Source: JACTOJ01 sp032335695 (lineage in GTDB: Bacteria > Bacillota > Clostridia > Clostridiales > Clostridiaceae). From it: a stretch of 22,153 nucleotides of DNA. The first letter of the stretch is position 1, and each line of letters opens with the position of its first letter. The notes below the pieces were generated by a model. That model did not search any database and had not been told where the DNA came from. It saw only the letters and a program-made list of their open reading frames with translations. The position numbers and the translations under genes were made by a program. Of this stretch, positions 14,746-22,153 are shown in pieces. Location of the stretch: contig NZ_JACTOJ010000040.1 in the NCBI RefSeq assembly GCF_032335695.1, positions 1-22,153 on the forward strand, read 5' to 3'.

Positions 14746-16623
14746 TTATTGTTTATTTACTTCAGTCTTTTCTTCTGGTTTTGGCTCTCTTTTGTCATTG
14801 ATGATTATATTCCAGCTCTTCTTTATTCTATTTACACCCTTTACAGTAAAATCATAAATCTCTTTTAAAAATTCATCCTTAGGGAAGCTTCCTTTTTCCA
14901 TGTCAAACAGCTTTTTTTCAAGCCTTCCAGTATAATCTGTATCTAGCAGTTCCTTCACAGGAAATTTTTCTACTAGATTTATTCCTACTTCAGTTATGAG
15001 AAGAGACTTTCCTTTTGAATATATATAACCTGCAGACTTGAGTTTATTTATGGTCTCAGCTCTTGTAGCTGCAGTTCCTATGGAATATCCATAAAGTACT
15101 GTATCGTCCTCTTCTTCCTTATCTCCCCTGTTCTTTCCACAGGTTTCCATAGCCTTTAAAAGAGTTTTTTCAGTATGATGAGCTGGAGGTTTACTTTTCT
15201 TAGTAGAAACCTCTAATTTTAATATTTCTACTTCTTCCTCTTCTTCCATATTGGGCAATAGCTCATCTTTTTTCTCTTCATCATATAATTTGAGCCATCC
15301 CTTTTCCTTTAATATTTTTCCTTTAGTAATAAACAGTCTATCAAATTTTTCTCCAGCTACCTTAGTTATTACTTCAGTATTTTCATATTCTGCTGGTACC
15401 ATAAACTGAGATAAGAATCTATTTTTCACTGCATCATATACATCCTGTTCGTCCTTAGAAAGTCCCTTAGGTATTATATAAGTAGGTATAATAGCACTGT
15501 GGCTCTCTACTTTAGTATTATTAAAAACCTTCTTGGTGTCGCTAAAAACTATCTCATTTTTGAAAGGAATATCTTTAATAAGTGTCTGAAGTACATTTTT
15601 AGCTTTATCTTTAATAGTTTCTTCTAGAGCTGTGCTTTCAGTTCTTGGATAAGTTATATATTTTTTCTCATATAGGCTTTGAGCTACTTTTAAAACTTTA
15701 TCCGCCGTCCATCCAGTAAATTTGCTGGTTATGTATCCTTGAAGATTGCTTAGATTAAATAAAGCAGGAGGATATTCATTTTTGGTTTCAATCTTTTTTT
15801 CCTCTACTACTCCAGTTTTATCCTTAAGCTCCTCTTTAAGTCTCTCTACGCTCTCTTTTTTAGGAAACTTATCTAATTTTCCATGAAAAAATTTTCCCTT
15901 ATATATTCCTGCTTCACATTTAAATTCTGCGGTAAGTTCATAAGTAGTTTCACTTTTAAAATTCTTTATTTCCATTTCCCTGTCGTATATCATCTTTAGA
16001 GTAGGCATGAGTACTCTTCCTATGTTCAACAGAGATCTCTTACCCCTTGCATATTTAAGAGTTGCAGCAGATGTAAAATTAATTCCCATTATCCAATCTG
16101 CCAGCTGCCTGCTTACTCCAGCATCTTGAAGTGGTCTCATTTCTTTATTTTCTTTTAATATTTCGAGACCTCTTTTTATTTCTGCAGGAGTCCATTCGTT
16201 TATCAAAATTCTATAAATTGGTTTTTTTATACCTAAAAAAGTAAATATTAAAAGAGCTATAAGCTCCCCTTCTCTATCAAAGTCTGTAGCTCCTATTATA
16301 GCTTCTACATCTTCTCTATCGGCTAATGCCTTTATTATGCCTAATTGCTTCTTAGCCCCTGCATCCTCTTTACTTCTATTGTTTCCATCATTCTTTATCT
16401 TGTATTTAAATTTTTCAGGTATATAAGGGAAGTACTCCAGATTCCACAGGGCATATTTTTCATCATAATCCTTGCAATCGCAAAGGGTTAATAAATGTCC
16501 AAATGCCCAGGTAACTATAAAGTTTTCTCCTTCTATATACCCATCCTTTTTTACCTTGCAATTAAGAGCCTCAGCTATATTCCTAGCTACTGAAGGCTTC
16601 TCTGCTAATATAAGTCTTTTCAT
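14746..16623 (-). CDS. topB: DNA topoisomerase III (type IA)
   Basis: 625 aa from the ATG at 16623, preceded by GGTGAT; a TTG four codons earlier has no better site. The Toprim domain (1-140) shows LAEKPSVARNI with Glu8 and the metal triad in GATDFDREGE (Asp114, Asp116, Glu118). The catalytic Tyr325 is in ITYPRTES. MGINFTSAATLKYA and NIGRVLMPTLKMIYDRE match domain IV of TopB. It nicks one strand through a phosphotyrosine bond to relax or decatenate DNA. Length is close to E. coli TopB and shorter than some Bacillus homologs; no C-terminal zinc fingers are visible. Chromosomal-type TopB can also be plasmid- or ICE-borne, but nothing else here suggests that. Confidence 0.93.
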   Translation of the reverse strand: MKRLILAEKPSVARNIAEALNCKVKKDGYIEGENFIVTWAFGHLLTLCDCKDYDEKYALWNLEYFPYIPEKFKYKIKNDGNNRSKEDAGAKKQLGIIKALADREDVEAIIGATDFDREGELIALLIFTFLGIKKPIYRILINEWTPAEIKRGLEILKENKEMRPLQDAGVSRQLADWIMGINFTSAATLKYARGKRSLLNIGRVLMPTLKMIYDREMEIKNFKSETTYELTAEFKCEAGIYKGKFFHGKLDKFPKKESVERLKEELKDKTGVVEEKKIETKNEYPPALFNLSNLQGYITSKFTGWTADKVLKVAQSLYEKKYITYPRTESTALEETIKDKAKNVLQTLIKDIPFKNEIVFSDTKKVFNNTKVESHSAIIPTYIIPKGLSKDEQDVYDAVKNRFLSQFMVPAEYENTEVITKVAGEKFDRLFITKGKILKEKGWLKLYDEEKKDELLPNMEEEEEVEILKLEVSTKKSKPPAHHTEKTLLKAMETCGKNRGDKEEEDDTVLYGYSIGTAATRAETINKLKSAGYIYSKGKSLLITEVGINLVEKFPVKELLDTDYTGRLEKKLFDMEKGSFPKDEFLKEIYDFTVKGVNRIKKSWNIIINDKREPKPEEKTEVNKQ

Positions 16624-16773
16624 AATTATCACCAAATAATATTATATACTACAGTGAAAAATGCTGCACTAAAAAATTTAATGTTGAAATATTCATATTT
16701 TTTCACTTTACTTTAAATCAATGTTGATTTTTACACTAATTTTAAACATTCTTTTAGATGTCAGGCTATGTTT

Positions 16774-17640
16774 TTATAATGAATTTATGCTTCCATATTG
16801 CTTAGGAGATATTCCATATTGTTTTTTAAAGCCTCTATGAAATACTGAATAATCTAAAAATCCACATTGAGAATATATTTCCAAGGGTTTACTTCCTGAT
16901 TTCAGTAAACTAGCTGCCATCATAAGTCTTTTCTGCGATATGTAAGCGTGAAGAGTGTACCCTGTTTGTTCTTTAAATCTATGCATAAGATAGTATTTAT
17001 TTACAAAAAATTTTTCAGCTAATTTTTCTACAGAAAGCTCTTGGTTTAAATTATTCCTTATGTAATCAATTATCTTGATTATTCTATCATCACTTTTAAC
17101 ATATTCAGAAGCAGTTTCTTCTTTGCTTCCAATATACATTCTATTTAAATTCACAATAAAAGTCAAAAATGCAGCATTTTTTAGTATACTGCCTCCAAAT
17201 TCCTTATCTATAATGGACGCCTCCAGCTGCTTTAAGAGCTGCTTTAGCCTTATTTCATTTGAAGTGCTAAGGCTTAGAAGGTTCCTTTTATACTTTGATG
17301 AGTTCTGCATGCAGCAGAGAAGATTACAATTATCTTTGCTATGCTCCTGCAAAAATTTTGCATTTATCCATATAACTATTCTTTCATAAGTCTCCTGTGA
17401 ATTTATCATAGGTTTATGTATATCATTGCTGCCCACAAACAAAACATTCCAAGGCCTTAATTTATAGGCTCTTCCTTCGACTAGATAAGTCACATCACCA
17501 GATATAAAAATAATTATTTTATCAAATTCATGGTAATGAAATTCAAATTCCAATTGTTTTTTATCTTTTATATGAAAAATCTCAAAATCATTTTTAAGAT
17601 ATCCCATGCTTATATATTCGTTTCCTTCTTCCATTTGCAT
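16774..17640 (-). CDS. AraC family transcriptional regulator
   Basis: 288 aa. N-terminal cupin-like sensor (about 1-160) with FEFHYHEFDKIIIFISGDVTYLVEGRAY, the usual His-rich ligand fold. C-terminal AraC HTH pair (about 185-285): NLNQELSVEKLAEKFFVNKYYLMHRFKEQTG and the second helix set ending in YSVFHRGFKKQYGISPKQY. AAAGG is only three bases from the first ATG but nine from the ATG two codons later (17634), so either start is possible. Divergent from murE with 120 bases between, so it may control that gene or itself; the ligand is unknown. Confidence 0.88.
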   Translation of the reverse strand: MQMEEGNEYISMGYLKNDFEIFHIKDKKQLEFEFHYHEFDKIIIFISGDVTYLVEGRAYKLRPWNVLFVGSNDIHKPMINSQETYERIVIWINAKFLQEHSKDNCNLLCCMQNSSKYKRNLLSLSTSNEIRLKQLLKQLEASIIDKEFGGSILKNAAFLTFIVNLNRMYIGSKEETASEYVKSDDRIIKIIDYIRNNLNQELSVEKLAEKFFVNKYYLMHRFKEQTGYTLHAYISQKRLMMAASLLKSGSKPLEIYSQCGFLDYSVFHRGFKKQYGISPKQYGSINSL

Positions 17641-17675
17641 TAACCTTTCAGCATCTTTTACAATATTTATAGCAT

Positions 17676-17697
17676 ATATTGCATTAAATATTGCATT
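17676..17697. promoter_or_regulatory. Direct repeats in the AraC/murE intergenic region
   Basis: ATATTGCATT occurs at 17676-17685 and 17688-17697, a 12-bp period. AraC proteins bind direct repeats, usually about 21 bp apart, so the short spacing fits only partly. No strong promoter pair is evident for murE here. Confidence 0.3.
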
Positions 17698-17760
17698 TAT
17701 TAATTATATAATATAACTGTAATGATTACTAATCAATATGTTTTTATATAGGAGGATCAA

Positions 17761-19230
17761 ATGCTGCTTTCAAATTTATTAAAAGGAATTGAATACGAGC
17801 TTCTTCAGGGAAGCTTATCTGTAAATATAGATAAGATATGCTGGGATTCAAGAGAGCTATTTAAGAACTGCTTATTCATAGCAGTAAAAAATAAAAATGT
17901 GGATAGACATAATTATATAGATATGGCCATAAACAGCGGAGCCTTAGCCATTGTTTTAGAGAAGGAGACAAATAATATTCCTCAAAATGTAACAGTAATA
18001 AGAGTGAAGAACTCCAGAATTGCCATGGCAATAGCATCCAATAACTTTTATGATTATCCTTCCCATAAGTTTAATCTTATAGGAATAACAGGTACCAATG
18101 GGAAAACCTCTACCAGTTACTTTATATCAGATATTTTAAACTACAGCTATAGAAGATGCGGAATAATAGGAACCATAGAAAATAATGCTGCTGGAATGCA
18201 GCTAAGGACTTCGAAGCTAAACCCAACCACTCCAGACTCTCTGGAACTCCAAAAATCTTTTAGCGAAATGATAAATTTAGGAATGACAGATGTGGCTATG
18301 GAAGTAACTTCTACAGCTCTAGAAATGAATAGAGTCTATGGCTGCAATTTTGATATTGCTGTGTTTACTAATCTTACTATGGAGCATCTTGAAGAACATG
18401 GCACTATGGAAAATTATAAGAAAGCTAAGTTAAAGCTTTTTGCTATGTGCAAAAACTTTGTATTAAATGCAGATGATGCTTTTTCTAAAGCCATAATTAA
18501 AAAGTATCCTGATTCTTCTGTGCTAACCTATGGTATAGAAAATACCGCAGATCTTAGAGCTATTAATATTCAATACAGTATTGATAGTGTAAGCTTTGAT
18601 CTTAGCTTTAATGGAATATTTTATCCAGTGGAAATAAATATACCTGGACGTTTTACTGTATATAACGCCTTAGCTGCTGCTGCTTCCTGCTACTTAAGTG
18701 GAATAGCTATGGATGAAATAGTTCGAGCTCTTTCAAACCTAAAAGGAGTTCCTGGAAGATTCCAATATGTTAGAAACAATAAAGATATAAATATAATAAT
18801 AGATTATGCCCATTCTCCAGATGGTTTAAAAAACATCTTACTTTCAGCCAGAGAATTTACAAAGGGTAAACTTTTATTATTATTTGGCTGCGGAGGAGAT
18901 AGAGATATAAATAAAAGACCTATCATGGGAGGAGTAGCAGGTTCCCTTGCTGACTATTGCATAATAACTTCAGATAATCCAAGAAGTGAAAATCCAGATA
19001 AAATAATAAAGGATATTGAAGAAGGACTAAGAAATACTAATTGTGCTTATAAGAAAATTACTGATAGAGAAAAAGCCATAGAAGAAATTATTTCTTTGTC
19101 AGCTTCTGGAGATACCATAATAATCGCAGGTAAAGGTCATGAAAATTATCAAATAGTAAAGGATAAAACCTATGAATTTAACGATGCCAAAATAATTAAG
19201 GAATATTTAAAAAACAAAGCTATGATTTAA
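17761..19230 (+). CDS. murE: UDP-N-acetylmuramoyl-tripeptide synthetase (MurE, meso-DAP type)
   Basis: 489 aa, full length, with AGGAGG upstream. The Mur ligase domains are in order: N-terminal UMP-binding domain (CWDSRELFKNCLFIAV), central ATPase domain with GTNGKT (111-116) and the carbamylated Lys in AKLKLF (Lys223), then the C-terminal domain with GVPGRFQ and DNPRSE (405-410). DNPR is the signature of enzymes that add meso-diaminopimelate; lysine-adding MurE lacks it. It makes the UDP-MurNAc tripeptide for cell-wall synthesis in the cytoplasm. Unusually it is alone, not in a mur/dcw cluster, and sits beside an AraC gene. Confidence 0.93.
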   Translation: MLLSNLLKGIEYELLQGSLSVNIDKICWDSRELFKNCLFIAVKNKNVDRHNYIDMAINSGALAIVLEKETNNIPQNVTVIRVKNSRIAMAIASNNFYDYPSHKFNLIGITGTNGKTSTSYFISDILNYSYRRCGIIGTIENNAAGMQLRTSKLNPTTPDSLELQKSFSEMINLGMTDVAMEVTSTALEMNRVYGCNFDIAVFTNLTMEHLEEHGTMENYKKAKLKLFAMCKNFVLNADDAFSKAIIKKYPDSSVLTYGIENTADLRAINIQYSIDSVSFDLSFNGIFYPVEINIPGRFTVYNALAAAASCYLSGIAMDEIVRALSNLKGVPGRFQYVRNNKDINIIIDYAHSPDGLKNILLSAREFTKGKLLLLFGCGGDRDINKRPIMGGVAGSLADYCIITSDNPRSENPDKIIKDIEEGLRNTNCAYKKITDREKAIEEIISLSASGDTIIIAGKGHENYQIVKDKTYEFNDAKIIKEYLKNKAMI

Positions 19231-19249
19231 AATAATGCTTTCATTTAAT

Positions 19250-19277
19250 TTTACATTCATACAAAAGATGCTATAAT
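19250..19277 (+). promoter_or_regulatory. Sigma-A type promoter of the ThrE-like operon
   Basis: TTTACA at 19250-19255, 16-bp spacer, perfect TATAAT at 19272-19277, 35 bases before the start codon. Confidence 0.65.
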
Positions 19278-19312
19278 GATAATGCTTTATAAAATTATAT
19301 GAGGTGTTACGA

Positions 19313-20071
19313 ATGAAGGCTAAAGAAGTATTGGAAATTGCTCTCACTGCAGGGCAAATTCTTTTAAGCAATGGTGCAGAGTCTTATAGAGTAGAAGAAA
19401 CCATAGAAAGAATCTGCGCCTCTTATAAATTACCCTGTGAATGTCTTTCCACAGCAAAAGGAGTTTTTGTTTCTGTCATAGATGAATCAGAGGAAAAAAT
19501 AACTTCTTTAAAAAAAATAAGATTCAGGCGTGTGGATTTATACAGAATAGAACTTGTTAACTCTTTTTCTAGAAATCTTGCAGAAAATGCAGTTTCTTTT
19601 GAAGAAGCTAAAGATATTTTAAAAAATATAGAGGATGCTCCTTATTTTAGCTTTCCTGTTAGAATTTTCGCGGCTTGTATGACCGCTTTTATTTATGCTC
19701 TGTTTTTTAATGGTACGCTTTACGATGCTTTTATTTCTGCTCTAATAAGCATAGGAATATACTATCTCATGGAAAAAACTTCTCACCTAGGTTTTTTTCA
19801 ATTTTCAGAGTTTTTTTTCTCTGGATTTTTAATAGGTGCTTTAAGTTTATTTTCGCAGAATCTGCTGCATTTTGTGAGTAAAGATAATGTTATTACCGGC
19901 ACCATCATGATATTAATTCCTGGAGTCGCTTTAACCAATGGCATTAAAGATATAATTTATGGAGATTTTTCTTCAGGCATCGCTAAATTTGGAGAGGCAC
20001 TTTTAATTATTATAGCTATTGGAGCTGGTATAGCCACTGCATTAGTAATAGGTATGGGGGTTGGAGCATGA
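19313..20071 (+). CDS. Threonine/serine exporter-like protein, N-terminal half subunit (DUF1212)
   Basis: 252 aa from the ATG at 19313 with GAGGTG upstream; a GTG three codons earlier overlaps that site. A hydrophilic domain of about 110 residues (ILLSNGAESYRVEETIERIC, typical of PF06738) precedes about five transmembrane helices. In Corynebacterium ThrE the two halves are one protein that exports threonine and serine; in Firmicutes they are split, as here with the next gene. The ends overlap by ATGA, so both subunits are made together and probably form one transporter. Substrate assumed by family only. Confidence 0.85.
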   Translation: MKAKEVLEIALTAGQILLSNGAESYRVEETIERICASYKLPCECLSTAKGVFVSVIDESEEKITSLKKIRFRRVDLYRIELVNSFSRNLAENAVSFEEAKDILKNIEDAPYFSFPVRIFAACMTAFIYALFFNGTLYDAFISALISIGIYYLMEKTSHLGFFQFSEFFFSGFLIGALSLFSQNLLHFVSKDNVITGTIMILIPGVALTNGIKDIIYGDFSSGIAKFGEALLIIIAIGAGIATALVIGMGVGA

Positions 20072-20520
20072 TTTTTCAAATTATATTAGCCTTTTTCGGG
20101 AGCATCTTCCCTGTAATACTATTTAACATTGATAGAAAGAAAATAATTTGGACTGGCTTTTGCGGTGCTCTAGGCTGGGCTTCATACCTGTTAGTATATA
20201 GCAGGAATCCTAGTGCCACATTAGCTTCCTTAGCTGGTGCTTTTGCTGTTGGAATATATAGCGAGATTATGGCTAGAAAACTGAGAACTCCAGCAATGGA
20301 ATTTTCAATTCCTGGAATATTTCCTTTGGTTCCTGGAATAACAGCCTACAGAACTGTTAATTTATTGGTTAACCAAAGCTATTCTCGTGCCTTCTCCTCG
20401 GGCTTACAAACTCTAGCTGTAGGCGGTGCCATAGCCTTTGGAATTATGCTTTCAGCAACTTCCTTTAGACTTTTTGTTCCAAGTGCTGCTAAGAAACACA
20501 AAAAGAAAGCTATATATTAA
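20068..20520 (+). CDS. Threonine/serine exporter-like protein, C-terminal half subunit (DUF3815)
   Basis: 150 aa, about four to five transmembrane helices over nearly the whole length. Family features include GALGWASYLLVY, the SLAGAFAVGIYSEIMARKLRTPA loop and IPGIFPLVPGITAYRT, the strongly conserved PF12821 motif. Start overlaps the previous stop; GGGGGTTGGAG upstream acts as ribosome binding site. Basic C-terminus KKHKKK probably faces the cytoplasm. Partner of the preceding DUF1212 protein. Confidence 0.87.
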   Translation: MIFQIILAFFGSIFPVILFNIDRKKIIWTGFCGALGWASYLLVYSRNPSATLASLAGAFAVGIYSEIMARKLRTPAMEFSIPGIFPLVPGITAYRTVNLLVNQSYSRAFSSGLQTLAVGGAIAFGIMLSATSFRLFVPSAAKKHKKKAIY

Positions 20521-20665
20521 CATATGTTTCATACTATTTTGATGCTAAGCCATGCATAAATAGAAAGTGATTTGCTATTATTCGAGGTTTTATTCCTTGC
20601 TATTTATTCCATTCAGTAAAAAGTGTGAACTGAGGATAATTAATATTCTTGTAGGAGACTATGCG

Positions 20666-21112
20666 ATGAGTTGTAAAATGTGCGAAAAGCAAAAAAGCAT
20701 TACTGATGACCCATATTTTATTATGGAACTTGAAACAGGATATGTAATTTTAGGATGGTTTCAGAGGTTTAAGGGCTATACCGTTTTCATTTGTAAGGAG
20801 CATGGTCCTGAATTACATAACTTAGAACATTCTTTTAAAATTAAGCATCTTGAAGAAATGTCTATAGTCGCAGAGGCTGTTTCTAATATATTTAAGCCTG
20901 ATAAGATGAATTATGAATTACTTGGAAATGGATGTTCTCATATTCATTGGCACTTATATCCGAGAGTAAAAGGAGATACTCCTATAATTAGTTCAGTATA
21001 TCAATTGTCAAATGAGGAATTGTTTGATGAATCTACAAGGCCGAATGATGAGCAGAGAAGAGAACTAAAAGCAATGATTAAAAATGAAATTATGCGTCTA
21101 TGTTCAAAATAA
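20666..21112 (+). CDS. HIT family protein (nucleotide hydrolase/transferase type)
   Basis: 148 aa. GTAGGAG precedes the ATG at 20666; the frame extends upstream without a good site. The catalytic histidine triad is SHIHWHLYPR (HxHxH), with CxxC (CKMC) at residues 3-6 resembling the zinc-type N-terminus of many HIT proteins. GYTVFICKEHGPELHNL is the second conserved block. HIT enzymes hydrolyse or transfer nucleotidyl groups from dinucleotides or adenylated compounds; exact substrate unknown. The stop is followed within four bases by an IS remnant on the other strand, so the downstream region has been rearranged. Confidence 0.85.
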   Translation: MSCKMCEKQKSITDDPYFIMELETGYVILGWFQRFKGYTVFICKEHGPELHNLEHSFKIKHLEEMSIVAEAVSNIFKPDKMNYELLGNGCSHIHWHLYPRVKGDTPIISSVYQLSNEELFDESTRPNDEQRRELKAMIKNEIMRLCSK

Positions 21113-21115
21113 GAG

Positions 21116-21256
21116 TTAAACAAAGTTATGAAATAGATTTTCAAATGTCGTAGGCAACAGCTTTGCTCTTTGTTGAACAAATGCAGCCGATGTAACTGTG
21201 TCAACAGAACATCCCGATTGCCTTAAAGGCTCGTTAGTTAAAGAATTTCCTTCCAT
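21116..21256 (-). pseudogene. IS4-type transposase remnant
   Basis: Reading from the ATG at 21256 gives MEGNSLTNEPLRQSGCSVD and later SAAFVQQRAKLLP, which I recognise from the N-terminal third of IS4-type transposases (typically GNSLTNELL...CSVDTVTSSAFVQQR). Only about 46 codons remain; the preceding N-terminus and all of the DDE catalytic region are missing. The frame ends at a stop supplied by sequence next to the HIT gene. No terminal inverted repeats are seen. It is fused out of frame to the truncated kinase. Confidence 0.7.
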
Positions 21257-21447
21257 TTCATAGCTGGCTGCTCAGATATATTTGCTATTGCTTGATGTTC
21301 ACTAAATCTCGAATCAGAGTCATATACCAACATATCATATTTTTTTGCAAGGTAGTTTGTCATTGTGGGTTTTCCTCCGCAGTTTGTTCCTGCTATCCAA
21401 TATACATTTTTTAAGTGGCTACTTAATACATTATCAGAAATATTCAT
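21238..21447 (-). pseudogene. Truncated P-loop kinase-like gene
   Basis: GGAGG stands six bases before the ATG. Residues 1-64 look like the start of a small AAA/nucleoside-kinase-like protein: NVYWIAGTNCGGKP is a P-loop in which the catalytic Ser/Thr after Lys is Pro, followed by NYLAKKYDMLVYDSDSRFSEH, the usual strand and acidic segment. Kinase homology ends near 21262, where IS4-type sequence begins in another frame, so only about the first quarter of such a protein is left. The gene is dead by truncation and P-loop change. The elaborate leader upstream suggests that the intact gene was drug-inducible. Confidence 0.6.
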
Positions 21448-21453
21448 ATATAT

Positions 21454-21500
21454 CCTCCTTAAATTAATTTATTTTAAAGGAGGTTTTTTCTTAATTTAAT
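21454..21500 (-). promoter_or_regulatory. Attenuator hairpin hiding the kinase ribosome binding site
   Basis: On the minus strand CCTCCTT (within 21477-21483) can pair with AAGGAGG (within 21454-21460), burying the GGAGG of the kinase. An alternative stem pairs TTAAATTAA in the leader (21492-21500) with TTAATTTAA just before the GGAGG; the two stems exclude each other. The anti-SD overlaps the last codons and stop of the leader ORF. Confidence 0.5.
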
Positions 21501-21533
21501 AGTGAAAATCACTGTTGTAGGACACAAACGCAT
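21474..21533 (-). CDS. 19-aa leader peptide of a putative translational attenuator
   Basis: GAGGTG lies eight bases before the ATG, a strong site. The peptide is MRLCPTTVIFTIKLRKNLL. It ends inside the anti-SD arm of the hairpin. Residues 13-15 (Lys-Leu-Arg) fit the +x+ pattern at which macrolide-bound ribosomes are known to stall. A ribosome stopped there would cover the anti-SD and free the kinase site, as in erm and cat leaders. Architecture seen; drug response inferred. Confidence 0.5.
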   Translation of the reverse strand: MRLCPTTVIFTIKLRKNLL

Positions 21534-21841
21534 TTCTTATTCACCTCTTTCAATAAGTGTTCTATAATACCCTACAAGGCATTAAGCGAGAATTTTTTAT
21601 ATTTGTCTGCTTGTATTCACATTTATTTACATAGCCTAAAGTGTTCTTCTATTAACCTCATTGTTCACATGACATTTATACTACTAATAAACTCCTCTAT
21701 ACAATATTATCACTTTATTCCATGCATTGGAATAGTGCTTTATTAACAAGCTTCCTCGTTATTTATGTGTTAACAACCTGAAGTTGGCTATTCATGTTTC
21801 TATATCAATAAATACAATTTTCTTATTAAGCCTCTGTTAAC
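21534..21841. other. Non-coding region upstream of the leader ORF
   Basis: 308 bases, AT-rich. Close to the leader, CTTATT and AATAAG can pair with the leader GAGGTG in the loop. A TATTAT that could serve as -10 for the leader lies at about 21562-21567, without a clear -35. Near 21719, ATTCCA/TGGAAT form a small dyad. Nothing else is recognised. Confidence 0.4.
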
Positions 21842-21931
21842 GCGTCAGCGTTTTATTAGCTTTCTTTTCTTTTAAAAACAAAAAAACATTTAACTTTACG
21901 CCAAATGCTCTAACTCTTCAAAAAATTAAAA

Positions 21932-21960
21932 TGGCTCTGCGAAGAGGGCTCGAACCTCCA
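21932..21960 (-). pseudogene. tRNA-Asn 3' fragment
   Basis: 29 bases identical to the 3' end of the intact tRNA-Asn, including CCA, except one base in the acceptor stem. The anticodon arm and 5' half are missing, so it is not functional. A similar remnant can be left at a tRNA integration site. Confidence 0.7.
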
Positions 21961-22001
21961 CGGAGCGTCAGCATTTTATCGGTTTTTTTCTCTTATAAAA
22001 C

Positions 22002-22031
22002 AAAAAAAACACTTAGCTTCATGCTAAATGT
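22002..22031 (-). terminator. Terminator of the 5S rRNA–tRNA-Asn transcript
   Basis: On the minus strand ACATTTAGC pairs with GCTAAGTGT (one G-U) around a 5-base loop and is followed by eight Us. It lies 23 bases after the tRNA. A degenerate copy is at about 21879-21908. Confidence 0.8.
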
Positions 22032-22054
22032 TCTAACTCTCCAAAAAATTAAAA

Positions 22055-22129
22055 TGGCTCCGCGAAGAGGGCTCGAACCTCCAACCCTTCGGTTAACAGC
22101 CGAATGCTCCACCATTGAGCTATCGCGGA
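22055..22129 (-). tRNA. tRNA-Asn (anticodon GTT)
   Basis: 75 bases with encoded CCA. Acceptor TCCGCGA pairs fully with TCGCGGA; D-arm region AGCTCAATGGTGGAGC; anticodon stem TTCGG/CCGAA with loop CTGTTAA, giving GTT; T-arm with GGTTCGAGCCC. Reads directly after the 5S rRNA end, as is usual at the end of clostridial rRNA operons. Confidence 0.95.
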
Positions 22130-22134
22130 ATACC

Positions 22135-22153
22135 AACCTGGCAACGTCCTACC
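22135..22153 (-). rRNA. 5S rRNA, 3' end only
   Basis: On the minus strand the last bases read GGTAGGACGTTGCCAGGTT, the conserved 3' end of bacterial 5S rRNA. The rest of the rRNA operon must lie beyond the window edge. The exact 3' end is uncertain by a few bases. Confidence 0.7.

Larger units (their letters stand above)
21842..22083 (-). repeat. Tandem duplication (two copies, 123-bp offset) carrying tRNA-Asn 3' end and terminator
   Basis: Copy A (21842-21960) and copy B (21965-22083) run in parallel at a constant 123-bp offset from GCGTCAGC to the tRNA T-arm sequence AACCTCCA. Copy A contains only the last 29 bases of tRNA-Asn (21932-21960, one change in the acceptor) plus a decayed terminator; copy B belongs to the intact tRNA. 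Consistent with a former second tRNA gene or unequal exchange. Confidence 0.75.

Noticed and set aside
21001..21204. Minus-strand frame across the HIT gene end
   Set aside because: It is antisense to HIT and to one side of the IS remnant in another frame; the frame with transposase similarity is the one reported.

Overview
The window is AT-rich, low-GC Gram-positive DNA with strong GGAGG-type ribosome binding sites and short intergenic gaps. Gene content (PadR, YitT, ThrE-type split exporter, DAP-type MurE, TopB, sedolisin, large serine recombinase) and the 5S rRNA–tRNA-Asn end suggest a Clostridium sensu stricto relative. The species cannot be named from sequence alone.

Left part (1-9435): after a small membrane protein gene and a hotdog thioesterase, a lipoprotein substrate-binding protein (SBP) gene starts at 1066. 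It is cut at its codon 183 by a 7,350-bp element (about 1614-8963). The rest of the SBP gene resumes at 8962. The element carries a large serine recombinase whose gene ends just inside the right boundary. Both ends share a 5-bp core (GCATT), with a dyad on the element side and another on the host side. Joining the flanks restores an in-frame SBP of 339 aa. The cargo is not phage structural: a secreted SH3b protein, a DUF318/ArsP-type permease with its TIGR03943 partner, a ComFB protein, a GNAT acetyltransferase, a 53-aa protein and a secreted sedolisin (S53) protease.

Middle (9436-12870): a structured 209-bp inverted-repeat element, a terminator, a single-BRCT protein, and a PadR–carboxymuconolactone decarboxylase-like operon with a dyad over its promoter. 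Then come the ATPase and permease of a NitT/TauT-type ABC importer, presumably the partners of the interrupted SBP.

Right part (12932-21112): a TPR membrane protein, a YitT-family protein, topoisomerase III, an AraC regulator divergent from a stand-alone MurE, a two-gene ThrE-like exporter and a HIT-family protein.

Right end (21116-22153): an IS4-type transposase remnant fused to a truncated P-loop kinase gene. The kinase gene is preceded by a 19-codon leader ORF and a hairpin that can hide its ribosome binding site, the layout of a translational attenuator. Next is a roughly 120-bp tandem duplication containing the 3' end of tRNA-Asn plus its terminator, then intact tRNA-Asn(GTT) and the 3' tip of a 5S rRNA, all on the minus strand.
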